Positions 1 to 9,258 of a stretch of DNA of 64,000 nucleotides are shown here, in pieces. Origin of the DNA: Melanopsichium pennsylvanicum (lineage: Eukaryota; Basidiomycota; Ustilaginomycetes; Ustilaginales); assembly GCA_900208305.1 (NCBI GenBank), contig OAPG01000004.1:868001-932000 (forward strand). Reading direction: 5' to 3'. Under the pieces are notes generated by a model. The model was not told the DNA's origin. It did not search any database and worked only from the letters and a program-made list of their open reading frames with translations. The stretch's first letter is position 1. Each line of letters starts with the position of its first letter. A program made the translations under genes and the position numbers.

Positions 1-302
1 CAGGGGACGAGCACACAAATGGAACGTGTCGCGTACAGTGCAGTGGGACTGGTGTTGGTCTTGGGTTGCCTCCGGTATCCGAGAATTTGGCATTGTGATT
101 GCTTCTCTTGACCTGAGACTTGGCCTTCTCACACTGTCTCGTTTTCCACTCTCGCAATTCCTTGAGTATCAAAGCCAACACAGCTTACGACCGACACTTC
201 GACACCTTAGCTGCATTGCACCGTCTGACAAGCAACGCTCATATCACAGCTTAGACTTCTTGATATTTTGACCGGATCCCGCTACTTGCGAACCCTTCCA
301 TC
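1..302. other. Upstream region of SLD5
   Basis: This stretch ends at the SLD5 start codon. It contains short open frames only, with no recognisable protein. I see no clear TATA element. It probably holds the SLD5 promoter and 5' UTR, and perhaps the end of a neighbour outside the window. Confidence 0.4.
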
Positions 303-1711
303 ATGCCTCTACCGCGCTACTCGCTGGACAACGATGCCGAAGGGAGCGACGAAGAATTCGAGGAATCCTACACGTCCAATGATGCAGCCTCATCATCACG
401 CTTGCCATCGATATCGACCATACCGTTAGGTGCAGGTTCTCCTGCTCCACCATCCGTCTCGCGCCGGTCGCTCTCTCCCTCCATCTCTACGTATGATGCA
501 CCGTCGAGCCTCGACACCGACGCTCTGCTTGCAAGTACAGCAGATCCAACCACATCTGCTACTTGCTCCAAATCTCGAATACCTCCAACAGCCATCGGAT
601 GGCCTTACTCTTCCGCTTCGCCAATAAACGCTCTTTCAGCTTTCGAACAGTTAACCCTGTACATGTCGACGCAAAAAGCAGCTCCGGAAGTGCTACCCTT
701 CCCCACAGGCTCATTCGAATTGTTAGTGTCACAGATGGAGCAACAACAAAGCATTCTCGACTCCCTACTCCACGTTTCAAGTACAACTCAGAATCCCGAG
801 GCAGTGGAAGATGAGTATGGGGAGGCGGGAAAGGGCGGAATTGACGAGGATGAATTTTTGCGGTTGAACCTGGTTCAGGTGGATTTGGAACGGTGTAAAT
901 GGTTGCTCAAGCAGATTCTTAGGTCAAGAATCGACCTTTTGCACAAATATGCAGGATTCATTGCCGTAAGACAGATGGAAAAGCGAAAACTCAATGCGAC
1001 CGAGGAACGCTTTGTCAACGAGTAAGTACCATCGCCATACTGCGTGTTTCCCTCCTTTACTCCTAAGGAAACAGGTAAGAAAAGATAAATGAGATTGAAG
1101 CGAGAAAGATGCTGATGATACCGTTGTTGACATTTTCATTATGCGATTGGGTGGGTGATGTTTAGGTACTGGCAGTTGAAAAAAGATCATTTTCACTCGG
1201 CAGTGCTTGGATTTCTTCCCGAGCAATTACACGAATTGACATCGGGTCAATCAGAAGAGTCTCTTTCGCAGCAAGATCATCCATCGAATACTTCGAGCAA
1301 TATGGGTAAGTACACAACCTTTCCAAAGCACAATCACGCTTTCGACTCTTAGGATTCGTTTTGCTAACGAAATTTTGCGATTCTTTCGGATTGAAATTGG
1401 TGTATGATGCGATGGTAGTACCAGGGCCAGACCTGAATGCACCGGTTTTCATTCGTTGTCTTGAGGATTGCGGCTCAATTCCGCTTCCAGAGTAAGTTGT
1501 CAACGACACCCTGACCGAGAAAGATAAGTGCAAGTAAAAGGTAAAGGCATAACTGATCGTTGTTTTCTCTTTTTTTTCACCTTTTTTTTTTTTTGGTATT
1601 TGACACGATGACAGTGGCGAGGAAGCAACACTTGGAAAGGATTCAATTCACTTACTACGGTACAGATCTGTACGAGGATTGGTATATCAAGGCAGTGTCG
1701 TCTTGCTATGA
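303..1711 (+). CDS. SLD5: GINS complex subunit Sld5 (four exons)
   Basis: Sld5 is one of four GINS subunits that join Cdc45 and Mcm2-7 to form the replicative CMG helicase in the nucleus. My model has exons 303-1021, 1166-1305, 1425-1491 and 1615-1711, giving 340 residues. All three introns (144, 119 and 123 bp) start GTAAGT and end AG, and the joins keep phase. The family signal is the helical A domain with the LERCKWLL and SRIDLLHKYAG segments (about residues 200-222), the EYWQLKKDHF segment across the first junction, and the C-terminal B domain with LLRYRSVRGLVYQGSVVLL just before the stop. The protein is longer than typical Sld5 (about 220-290 residues) because of a Ser/Pro-rich N-terminal tail of about 100 residues containing several SP/TP sites. 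It converges on the ceramide synthase gene. Confidence 0.88.
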
Positions 1712-1971
1712 TCCAACAGCCCCGAATCGCAAATTCAAAACATTCCACCACAGTAAAGCCGTTTCAAAGGTGATGTCATGGGTCATAATCACACTTCTGA
1801 GTCGTGCTGGAGATGCCCAATTTTGATTCTCTGCTGCTCACACTGCAGTGAACAAAGATTATGATTTGATTGAGTTGTCCTGAATTTGCAAGATTGATTC
1901 CATGGAGACGAAAATGCGTACAAAGGGACTGAAATCCATCTTGTCGCTCAACTCACCCATTGATTATTGCC

Positions 1972-3342
1972 TTACTGCTTCTTCTTGTCCTCTTCTTCCT
2001 CATCATCATCTTCGCCATCCTCCCTCTCATCGGCCACTGTGCCCCTGATGGCCTTGAACATGATCCTCCACATCAAAACGTACCAGAACAGGTTAAGCAA
2101 CAACAACAAGAAGAGCGGCGCAAAGATCTGATACTTCATCCAGCTGACCAACCACCAACCTTTTTCGGGTTCCCATTCTCTAGCATACCTCGGAATCAAT
2201 TCGAACTGGTACCAAACCGAATGCAATGTGGCTGCACTCAGATAGATCCTGAAATACGTCCAGATGACCATGAAGACGGCAAAGATGACCACGGTAACAT
2301 TGTCCAATCCCATGTAGTTGAGAGCTTTGGAGAAGCCGAGCCATGTGTCGGGGATGTCCATGCATACAAACACCGTGGTGCCGATCATGGTGAGATTGAT
2401 GAGATAGCTCCACCCAATGAGCCAGAGTGTAACCAAGTGGTGCGCGACGAGCTCATAGTAATCCTTTCGTGGTTTTTCGAGGCGTAGAAGCATGACCAGC
2501 GCTTGTTGAAGCCAGAAAGCGAATTGGAGCAGGTAGTAGAGTTTGAGTTCAGAACGCATCTGCCAATGCGGATACTTGAGCCAAAGATGTTCGAGATTGA
2601 ACCACCAACTATCCTGGAATGACATGACGTACAATCCGAGCGCAGCGGCTGAACCCCAATAGAGGACGGCGTAGCCTTGTTCGGTGAAACGCGCTTGCTT
2701 AGACTCGGACTTGATCCCCCACCACTTTGCAAAAGGTTTGAAAATAAATAGAGTCGTGCTCTGTCGCAAGAAGCTGAAGACGATGACGTAAAACACCAAG
2801 AACAGGAGATCGTTGTATCCCTTCTGATACCTTGCTTGCAAACTCTCTGCACTTCTAGGAATCAAGTCCTGCAGCGCCTTTTGAATGCTGTCCTTTGGCG
2901 GCAAAGAATCCAAGATGACCTCGGACTGAGGGACTCGATGGGAGAGCATCAAGAAGGGAGTGATGGGATTGTTCTGCTTGGTGCCAATGAAAAAGTTCCA
3001 ATTGAAGTAGGCTAGCACAAAGATAGCCGCGAGCTGAAAGCTGGACACAGGCGCCGTCATCCAACGGAAGTTGGTAATGTCCTTGAGCAAACCTTGGGAT
3101 CGGTAGATTTCGGCATCTTGATGTTGATATTTGGCTTTCTTGGCTGCGTTTGTGGATGTGGATGAAGCAATGGGATCGTTGAGGGCAGCACGTTCGGCAG
3201 CGGCAATGCGATCGGCTACAGCAGGGTCTGCAGTTTCGTCTTGAGCATTGGCATTTTGAGGCACCGAGGCGACGGCTTCGGAAAAGGATGGGGCTCGCTT
3301 TCGGCCTGTAGCTGGACGGGTTGGCGGAGGCGCCGTGGACAT
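1972..3342 (-). CDS. LAG1: Ceramide synthase (TLC domain, Lag1/Lac1 type)
   Basis: This 456-residue protein is an acyl-CoA-dependent ceramide synthase, which acylates sphingoid bases in the endoplasmic reticulum. The body has about seven or eight hydrophobic segments forming a TRAM-LAG1-CLN8 domain. The Lag1 motif is visible, with the paired histidines at 301-302 in ELVAHHLVTLWLIGWSY, followed by the D-containing segment around NYMGLDN. The N-terminal ~100 residues are hydrophilic. The C-terminus is a run of Asp/Glu ending in KKKQ, which fits a KKXX-type ER retrieval signal. In yeast, the acidic C-terminus of Lag1/Lac1 is a casein kinase 2 target; the same here is inference. The start is the only ATG in a good position and no intron is needed. 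Whether it is the Lag1 or Lac1 counterpart cannot be told from one copy. Confidence 0.93.
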   Translation of the reverse strand: MSTAPPPTRPATGRKRAPSFSEAVASVPQNANAQDETADPAVADRIAAAERAALNDPIASSTSTNAAKKAKYQHQDAEIYRSQGLLKDITNFRWMTAPVSSFQLAAIFVLAYFNWNFFIGTKQNNPITPFLMLSHRVPQSEVILDSLPPKDSIQKALQDLIPRSAESLQARYQKGYNDLLFLVFYVIVFSFLRQSTTLFIFKPFAKWWGIKSESKQARFTEQGYAVLYWGSAAALGLYVMSFQDSWWFNLEHLWLKYPHWQMRSELKLYYLLQFAFWLQQALVMLLRLEKPRKDYYELVAHHLVTLWLIGWSYLINLTMIGTTVFVCMDIPDTWLGFSKALNYMGLDNVTVVIFAVFMVIWTYFRIYLSAATLHSVWYQFELIPRYAREWEPEKGWWLVSWMKYQIFAPLFLLLLLNLFWYVLMWRIMFKAIRGTVADEREDGEDDDEEEEDKKKQ

Positions 3343-5922
3343 GGCAACTTGAGTGTTTCGAGGGGATGATGAACCAAAAGAGATGGATTAAGGAGAGGAA
3401 AGAAAGATGGAAAAGCAAGATCTGGATAATCTTGGAAGCGAGATGATCAACACAAGTCGACTTGAATGGCAATCACAGAATATATCAGCAGCAGCTGCGT
3501 TGAGAAACTAGGAAAGAAACGTTGGTTGTGTATGTTGTTGTGTGTCAAAAGAAGCTGTCATCGTGTTATGAGAGTACTCTAAACAAATTATAATGAATTA
3601 CTGAACGAATTTTTGGGCTCAGAGATGCACCGTGCATTATTTGAAAACCTGGCGCGTCATGCAAAAGTCAGTGACTGCGTATCGCGCTCGTATTTTTTAT
3701 TCTTGGTGGAAAACATGTAAGATCTTTGCCAAAAAACAGATGGCTTTTTTTTGAGATGGAGGACTTAACATCTGAGACATTTTTGGGCTCAAGGGGATAA
3801 CGAGTACAGCATCAAATCTTGGCTTGACTTGTTATCAGCGTGGCCGCGAGGATCACGCAAGGCCACATGCATTAAGTTAGCGAGCCTTGTTGTGAAGCCC
3901 AATCTCAAACTATAATGGACCAACAAATTCGATGAGAAAAGCGCATGGGCGTATCGCGAAAAGCGTCGTGCTCCTGATCACAGGTGGATGATCAACAGGC
4001 GAGCGGTTGAGAAATGTGATGCACAGTCAAACACATACAAACACACACAAACAAATGCAAAAATTTCGACGACTGTATCGGCTCCTACAGCATCCGGCTT
4101 GTGTCTTTTAGATTGGAAATACAAAGACCGCTAATCTCAAGCAGCTCGAGTGAAATACAGTTCGGCAATCGTTGACCGTCACGCGAAATCAACTCTCAGA
4201 AATTCTCTTCTGTTTTGCGGTTGGAGGCGGCTTTCAGTTTCACCTTGTTGTTCTATTTTTTCTATGTTTTTCTTGTCGATGCTCACCTTTGAGCTGATTC
4301 GACTTGACCATGTTTGACGTTGGGTGATGCTCGAATTCGACTGCAACTGCAACAATGTGTACAGGGGAGATCAGATATGCAACCATTTAGATGAGCAACA
4401 CCAATTTGGCTCGGGGGATGGTGCATGAAGGTGCGCGGCCATCAACAAGGCTGGCATCCTCGCTGTGCTCATCTCCCACTCTAACTTCTTCTTAAGCTCG
4501 GAATTGGTCTGATACAAGCCGGTCAACGGTATATCGTGAATTGCGATTCTGCGTATCAACTGGAGTGTTGTGATGAATTACCGACTCGCGTTTGTGCGAT
4601 AAAAAATATGAGCACACAGCGCGGTGCAAATGCACAGTTTGACGGGATCGGCGATGGTTGTCCGCCCCTAAATTTGTATTTGGTTCTTTTACTTTAAGCA
4701 ACAATTTCAAACTTTGTATTCGAATCGGCGCCAGCGCATACGGAGCGTAGCAACCGTTCAAATTTTGTTTCGAGATTCGGGGGAGTGTTGGTCTCGTGTC
4801 ACTTTGCCCGGTTCGCATAATTTGTTCTTAAAAAAAAAAAAAGGAAACATACACAGAAGGGCAGCAGAACAAAGGGATGATAAAATACGGTACACAAGAT
4901 AGCCATGTAATCACAAGCCGAGACCAACCATTTCACAACAAGACAGGCATGTGGCTGTTGTGAAAACTTGGAGAAAGACACACTCACACAAGAGCAGACA
5001 CTTGTATACCCCTTGCTGGAATTTAGCAGCAGACTGAGTGTTGAAACGCAGCTCAGAATGCAAGCCTCTTGATTGATCGAATACGACAACGCCAACCTGA
5101 CTTTTGCTTCTTCTTGAACCTTGGTCCGTTCAATCCAGAGTATCCTGCTGTTACAAGTTTTGGAACAATGATTACTAGAAGCAAGCGAGCGACGGAACAA
5201 ATGTTCATAGGCACACAACACCAAACTGCAAATCAAAGCAGACGTAGTCAAAAGAGTGCTTACAGAGGCAAATTAGGTCTTTCCGCCCCTGAATCGTTTG
5301 CCTCTACTCTGCCTCAATCTCTTATTCTGGATTGGTTTCGTCTTTTGCTGCAGTTTCACACCGCCATCCCAAACCACGCTAGCCCATCCACTTGACTCCT
5401 GTCTGTCTAATCTCCGTCACGAACCCCAACCCCTCCCTTCATCACTACTAACCTCTCATCATCTCCATCATCTCCATCATTATCTAGCCTTTTTTTGCCC
5501 TTTTCTTTTCTTCCCATTCCGCTCTTTCCCTAAACCCACCCACTATTGCTTCATTGCTTTGCTCAGTCTCGTTCGCAGCACCATCATCAGCCACAATTTC
5601 AAGCTGTTGTGATTGATCTTGCTGCACTCGGGTGACTCGCTCTCTTTGCTTATAAACGCGCCCAACACGGCATCACATTGGTTCAAACAACGAACACATC
5701 TGTCTCAGCGAGCATTTCGCACGATTCGCCGCATCAGCCACTCGACGCTTGTGCATTGACAGCATTTCGACACTTTTACCTATCTGGCATAGTATTAGTT
5801 TCGCCCAATTCATTCGTTAATCATACCCACAGCTTGCCCAACATAATTGCTGCTCAACCTAAATTGGCCCCCGACTGGCTGATAAGCATTCGTATCATCG
5901 CCACCGCTCTATTCTGCTCATC
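3343..5922. other. Long intergenic region with pyrimidine-rich promoter of the Ser-rich gene
   Basis: These 2.58 kb between divergently transcribed genes carry no reading frame I can support; the longest frames (about 100-150 codons) have no family features. Two copies of a TTTTTGGGCTCA-like string occur near 3610 and 3781. The segment 5380-5600 is strongly C/T-rich with TCCATCATC repeats, as is common in basidiomycete promoters. A TATA box lies at 5651. I saw no tRNA-like structure. Confidence 0.5.
5651..5656 (+). promoter_or_regulatory. Probable TATA box of the Ser-rich surface protein gene
   Basis: TATAAA lies 267 bp upstream of the ATG at 5923, just downstream of a long C/T-rich tract. 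It implies a 5' leader of roughly 240 bases. This is a position and sequence inference only. Confidence 0.45.
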
Positions 5923-7194
5923 ATGAAGCCGTGCCGTTACCTTCTCCTCAGCGCCCTCGTCGCGGCCTCGACAGTGTTTGCCTCGCAACACAACATCCGA
6001 GGTCGGCCAGATCACCTCGCCAGACGAGCACCAATGCCCACGCCTCTCGTCGCTGGCTTTGGTGCTGACTCGTCCAGCGATTCTGCATCCGCCTCTCGCA
6101 GCTCTTCTTCGGACAGTGACTCCTCTTCGGACAATGACTCCTCTTCGGACAGTGACCTCTTTTCAACAGCCTCCACCTCGTCCGCCTCAGCTGCCTCATC
6201 ATCATCATCTTCTTCTTCTTCAGCAGCAGCCGCCTCGTCATCCTCTGCGGCTGCACAGGCATCCGCGTCCGCTTCCGCCTCACGCGCTGCTGCTGAATCG
6301 TCGTCCATCGCTGCAGCAGCGGCATCCTCTGCAGCCGCCTCCATCTCGAGTGCGAATGTTGCCGAGTCCTCGGCTGCTGCATCCCGCTCATCTGCCTCTT
6401 CTGCTGCTTCCGCTTCTGCTTCTGCTTCTGCTTCTGCTTCTTCATCCCGCGCGTCTGCTTCCTCCGCATCTGCTGCTTCCTCCGCATCTGCATCGCTCAC
6501 TACCTCTTCAGGTCTTACAACCACTCTCACGGCCACCGTACAAGCAACGCCCACATCCACTACAACTGCTGCGCCGACATCGTCTGCCGTGTCGGAATCC
6601 TCCTCCTCTTCCTCTTCGGGCGGTGCTTCTACAGGCCTTATCGTTGGTGTTTCGGTCGCAGGAGGTGTGCTCGTGCTTGCTGCTTTCATCTTCCTCTACT
6701 TCAAATTCGGTACGCGCAGGTTCAGCAACTTTGACGATGGAGATGCGGATATCAAATGGCCTGAGCTCAAGCACGACCCCGATTCGAATGTCATGCAACC
6801 ATTGCCGGCCAGGAGGACGGGTGGTGCAGGTTTCGACATGGGCGACGAGAGCGATGGCGAGGGTGCTGATCATGATGCTGCCAATGGTAGCGTGGTGGGC
6901 GAAAAGAGCGGTAGGGATAGCTTTGCTGGGTCGACGACAGCGCTGGCTGCTGCCCCTCCTGCAGGTTATGGCGTGAACGAGTACGCTGCAGGCATGGACC
7001 ATGGGTATGGAATGGATGCGGCTTACTACCATGATCAGCACATGTACACGGCAGGACCGGCTTACGGTATGCAGACTTCGCCAGGCGGCGGGGCGTACAA
7101 CGATGCTGAGAACCCATACGGAGTGGACCCATACGCGCATTCAGGCATGAGCCAACCTCAGCAGGCACAATACCCGCACAGTCAGTATCAGTAG
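5923..7194 (+). CDS. Ser/Ala-rich single-pass surface protein, Mid2/Wsc-like architecture
   Basis: I recognise the architecture but not an orthologue. The 423 residues start with a secretion signal (about 1-20, ending STVFA), followed by a possible Kex2-type site (LARR near residue 34). The ectodomain, to about residue 230, is almost entirely Ser and Ala with DSSSD repeats, expected to be heavily O-mannosylated. One membrane segment runs from about 238 to 262 (GLIVGVSVAGGVLVLAAFIF). The cytoplasmic tail of about 160 residues is acidic at first, then rich in Gly, Tyr, Pro and Gln (AYGMQTSPGGG, PYGVDPYAHSG). This is the layout of fungal cell-wall stress sensors of the Mid2/Wsc kind, but no WSC cysteine domain is present. 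Function is inferred from layout only. Confidence 0.8.
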   Translation: MKPCRYLLLSALVAASTVFASQHNIRGRPDHLARRAPMPTPLVAGFGADSSSDSASASRSSSSDSDSSSDNDSSSDSDLFSTASTSSASAASSSSSSSSSAAAASSSSAAAQASASASASRAAAESSSIAAAAASSAAASISSANVAESSAAASRSSASSAASASASASASASSSRASASSASAASSASASLTTSSGLTTTLTATVQATPTSTTTAAPTSSAVSESSSSSSSGGASTGLIVGVSVAGGVLVLAAFIFLYFKFGTRRFSNFDDGDADIKWPELKHDPDSNVMQPLPARRTGGAGFDMGDESDGEGADHDAANGSVVGEKSGRDSFAGSTTALAAAPPAGYGVNEYAAGMDHGYGMDAAYYHDQHMYTAGPAYGMQTSPGGGAYNDAENPYGVDPYAHSGMSQPQQAQYPHSQYQ

Positions 7195-7570
7195 AGATAA
7201 CAAGATACAGTTGAACAATGCACATCCATGAACGTTGCGGCACACACGACGACGCTTTCTTGAAAAACACCCTCATTTCTTGTTCGTGATCTTGGACCCA
7301 TTCCTTGTTTTATTTGTTTGTTAGAAAACTGGCTCATACCTGCACTATACCGGTGCTTGGGTAGCGAATACCAAACTGCTATCATCGAAAGTAGGTGCGC
7401 GATTGTGCCCAAGTTTAGCTCGACAGTGAGAGCTGTGATGAACAGACGAGCACTGTTACAAAGGACTGAATTGTAAGATGCAGCATCTTAGGTTGAGCAA
7501 GAGAGGAGAAAGAGATCGTTAGACGTCGGCGGAGAATTACTTGCGTTGAGCTGCCGCATAAACACAAATT

Positions 7571-7613
7571 CACACGCACACGCACACGCACACGCACACG
7601 CACACGCACACGC

Positions 7614-7648
<35 letters not shown>
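7571..7648. repeat. (CACACG)n followed by (CA)n microsatellite
   Basis: About eight CACACG-like hexamers pass directly into about 14 CA dinucleotides. The alternating purine-pyrimidine sequence could adopt Z-DNA, and its length is expected to vary between isolates. Confidence 0.95.
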
Positions 7649-7650
<2 letters not shown>

Positions 7651-7681
7651 GAAGAATGTGATTAGCCTCCACTCCGTCTCC

Positions 7682-7697
7682 TTTACTGTACAGTAAA
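7682..7697. repeat. Perfect 16-bp palindrome TTTACTGTACAGTAAA
   Basis: The sequence equals its own reverse complement over 16 bp and contains both orientations of the TACTGTA heptamer that recurs between genes in this window. It could be a binding site for a dimeric protein; no known factor is assigned. Confidence 0.6.
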
Positions 7698-8028
7698 TTA
7701 TACTGGAAATTTGAACAGCCAACGAGTCGAAAATAAGCAGGCACGTTTCAGCGAATATACAGTAAAAATGTACTGTATCTAGTACACCAGCAAAGCGAAG
7801 CACATAGTAGTGTGATGTAGAAGAAAAAAAGAAGAAAAAAAAGAAAGAAAAAAAAAGGAAAAGGTTGCAATAATGTCAACTAACACCACACTACTTGTGC
7901 GTACGTGTTTGGGCGCAGAACATCCTGGATCTATCGTTCCACTTGGTCATCAAATAATTATACTTGTCTACCGTACCATCATCATCCGCGGAACTTCAAA
8001 AAGAAGCCTTTGTACAAGCAGCAGCAGC

Positions 8029-8287
8029 ATGTCGATGAGGATAGCCACAAAAAGGTTGCTCGCACCCGCGAGATCGGCTGCTGTGCCACCGTCAACATCC
8101 TCCTTGCTACGTACCACTGCTATAGCTCAACCCTTGCGACTGGCCTCAACGTCATCCCTCATCATTCCAACTCACACTGCAAAACCCCTCGTCCTGACCT
8201 CATTGCGGTCTTTTCATACCACACCCATAAAATATACCACATCCAGCTCCACCTCGTCTTCCAAAACATCGGAGAACAACCAGCATC

Positions 8288-8321
<34 letters not shown>

Positions 8322-8877
8322 TACTGAATCCGATTCAGAATCAACCCAAGACTCAGATGCGCCACCACCCAAAGCATCTCTACGCGAGCGACTCAAGTTT
8401 TTAACCCGACGCTATGGCTGGTGGGCTTTAGGCGTCTACCTCGCTGCTTCCACTGTCGATTTCTCGCTCATCTTTCTCGCAATCCACCTTGTCGGTGCAG
8501 ACCACATTCGATCACTTGAAGCTCAACTTCGTAAATCCATCGGTTTGGAAGCACGTCATGACGAACCAGCAAAAGAAGAAGAATCTCGTTCTCATACCAA
8601 AAAATCAGCAGTAGGCGGTGGTAGTAGTAGTAGTACGATTTGGACCGAAGCCGTATTGGCCTATACAATTCACAAGACGCTATTGTTACCAGTTAGAGTC
8701 GCATTCACAGCAGCCGTCACACCTAGCTTTGTCAAATGGCTCGTCAAAATGGGTTGGGCAAAAGCGAATCATCAGGTCAAAGCAAATATGGGTAGAAAAG
8801 CGGCAGATAAAGCCATTGTCGAGGTCGCAAAGAGGAATACACCCAAAATGGTTCGAGACACGAACAAATATACTTGA
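8029..8877 (+). CDS. Mitochondrial DUF1279 protein (Nat2/FAM210-like)
   Basis: The C-terminal half carries a DUF1279 domain: LRERLKFLTRRYGWWALGVY followed by a hydrophobic STVDFSLIFLAIHLVGADH segment, then a second hydrophobic stretch near the end. Yeast Nat2 and animal FAM210 proteins share this domain and are mitochondrial membrane proteins; their molecular role is poorly defined. I choose the ATG at 8029 because the next ~70 residues form a typical presequence (rich in Arg, Ser, Ala, no acidic residues) ending in RSFHTTP, which resembles a matrix-processing site. This gives 282 residues. An in-frame ATG at 7873 would add 52 residues. A Gln run encoded by CAA repeats (8286-8321) separates the presequence from the domain. 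No intron is needed. Confidence 0.82.
8286..8321 (+). repeat. CAA trinucleotide repeat coding for polyGln
   Basis: About 12 consecutive CAA codons lie inside the DUF1279 gene and encode Gln. They fall in the linker between presequence and membrane domain, where length variation is likely tolerated. Confidence 0.95.
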
Positions 8878-9190
8878 GCCCGATCGAATAACAAAAACAA
8901 TACGTGCATATATATATATCTCTCAAATGTCACCACTTTCTCGACAACATTTATAAAGTTTCCCCCAAGAGGATGATACTGTGAAACCTTATGGCAGAGT
9001 GGATGGCGCGTGCGAGGAAATCGAGTCGATTAACAACGGAATAAGGAAACTTGGAAAGTCAGAGATGGAAACCAATAGACGCGATCAAGGAAAGTGAATT
9101 TTTGCAGATTGGTCCACCCAGCCTCTGTTGGGGGGGAGGTGGGAATGCGCATGTTGAGAAGAAATGAATGTTTGTATGTATATGTGTGTT

Positions 9191-9221
<31 letters not shown>

Positions 9222-9258
9222 AATGTATATACAGATATTTATAAAAGTTGAAAGAGGA
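8878..9258. other. Convergent 3' region with TG/AG dinucleotide tract
   Basis: This is the 3' flank shared by two convergent genes. It contains (TG)n(AG)n at 9184-9222, A/T-rich stretches and no gene. Confidence 0.6.
9184..9222. repeat. (TG)n(AG)n compound microsatellite
   Basis: An interrupted TG run passes into about nine AG dinucleotides, 36 bp short of the stop codon of the secreted repeat gene on the other strand. Confidence 0.95.

Larger units (their letters stand above)
7195..8028. other. Intergenic region with CA-type microsatellite and TACTGTA inverted repeats
   Basis: It contains the microsatellite at 7571-7648, a perfect 16-bp palindrome at 7682-7697, an inverted pair TACAGTA/TACTGTA at 7758-7777, and an A/G-rich tract at about 7818-7862 just before the DUF1279 gene. 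An in-frame upstream ATG of that gene lies at 7873. No other gene is visible. Confidence 0.6.
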
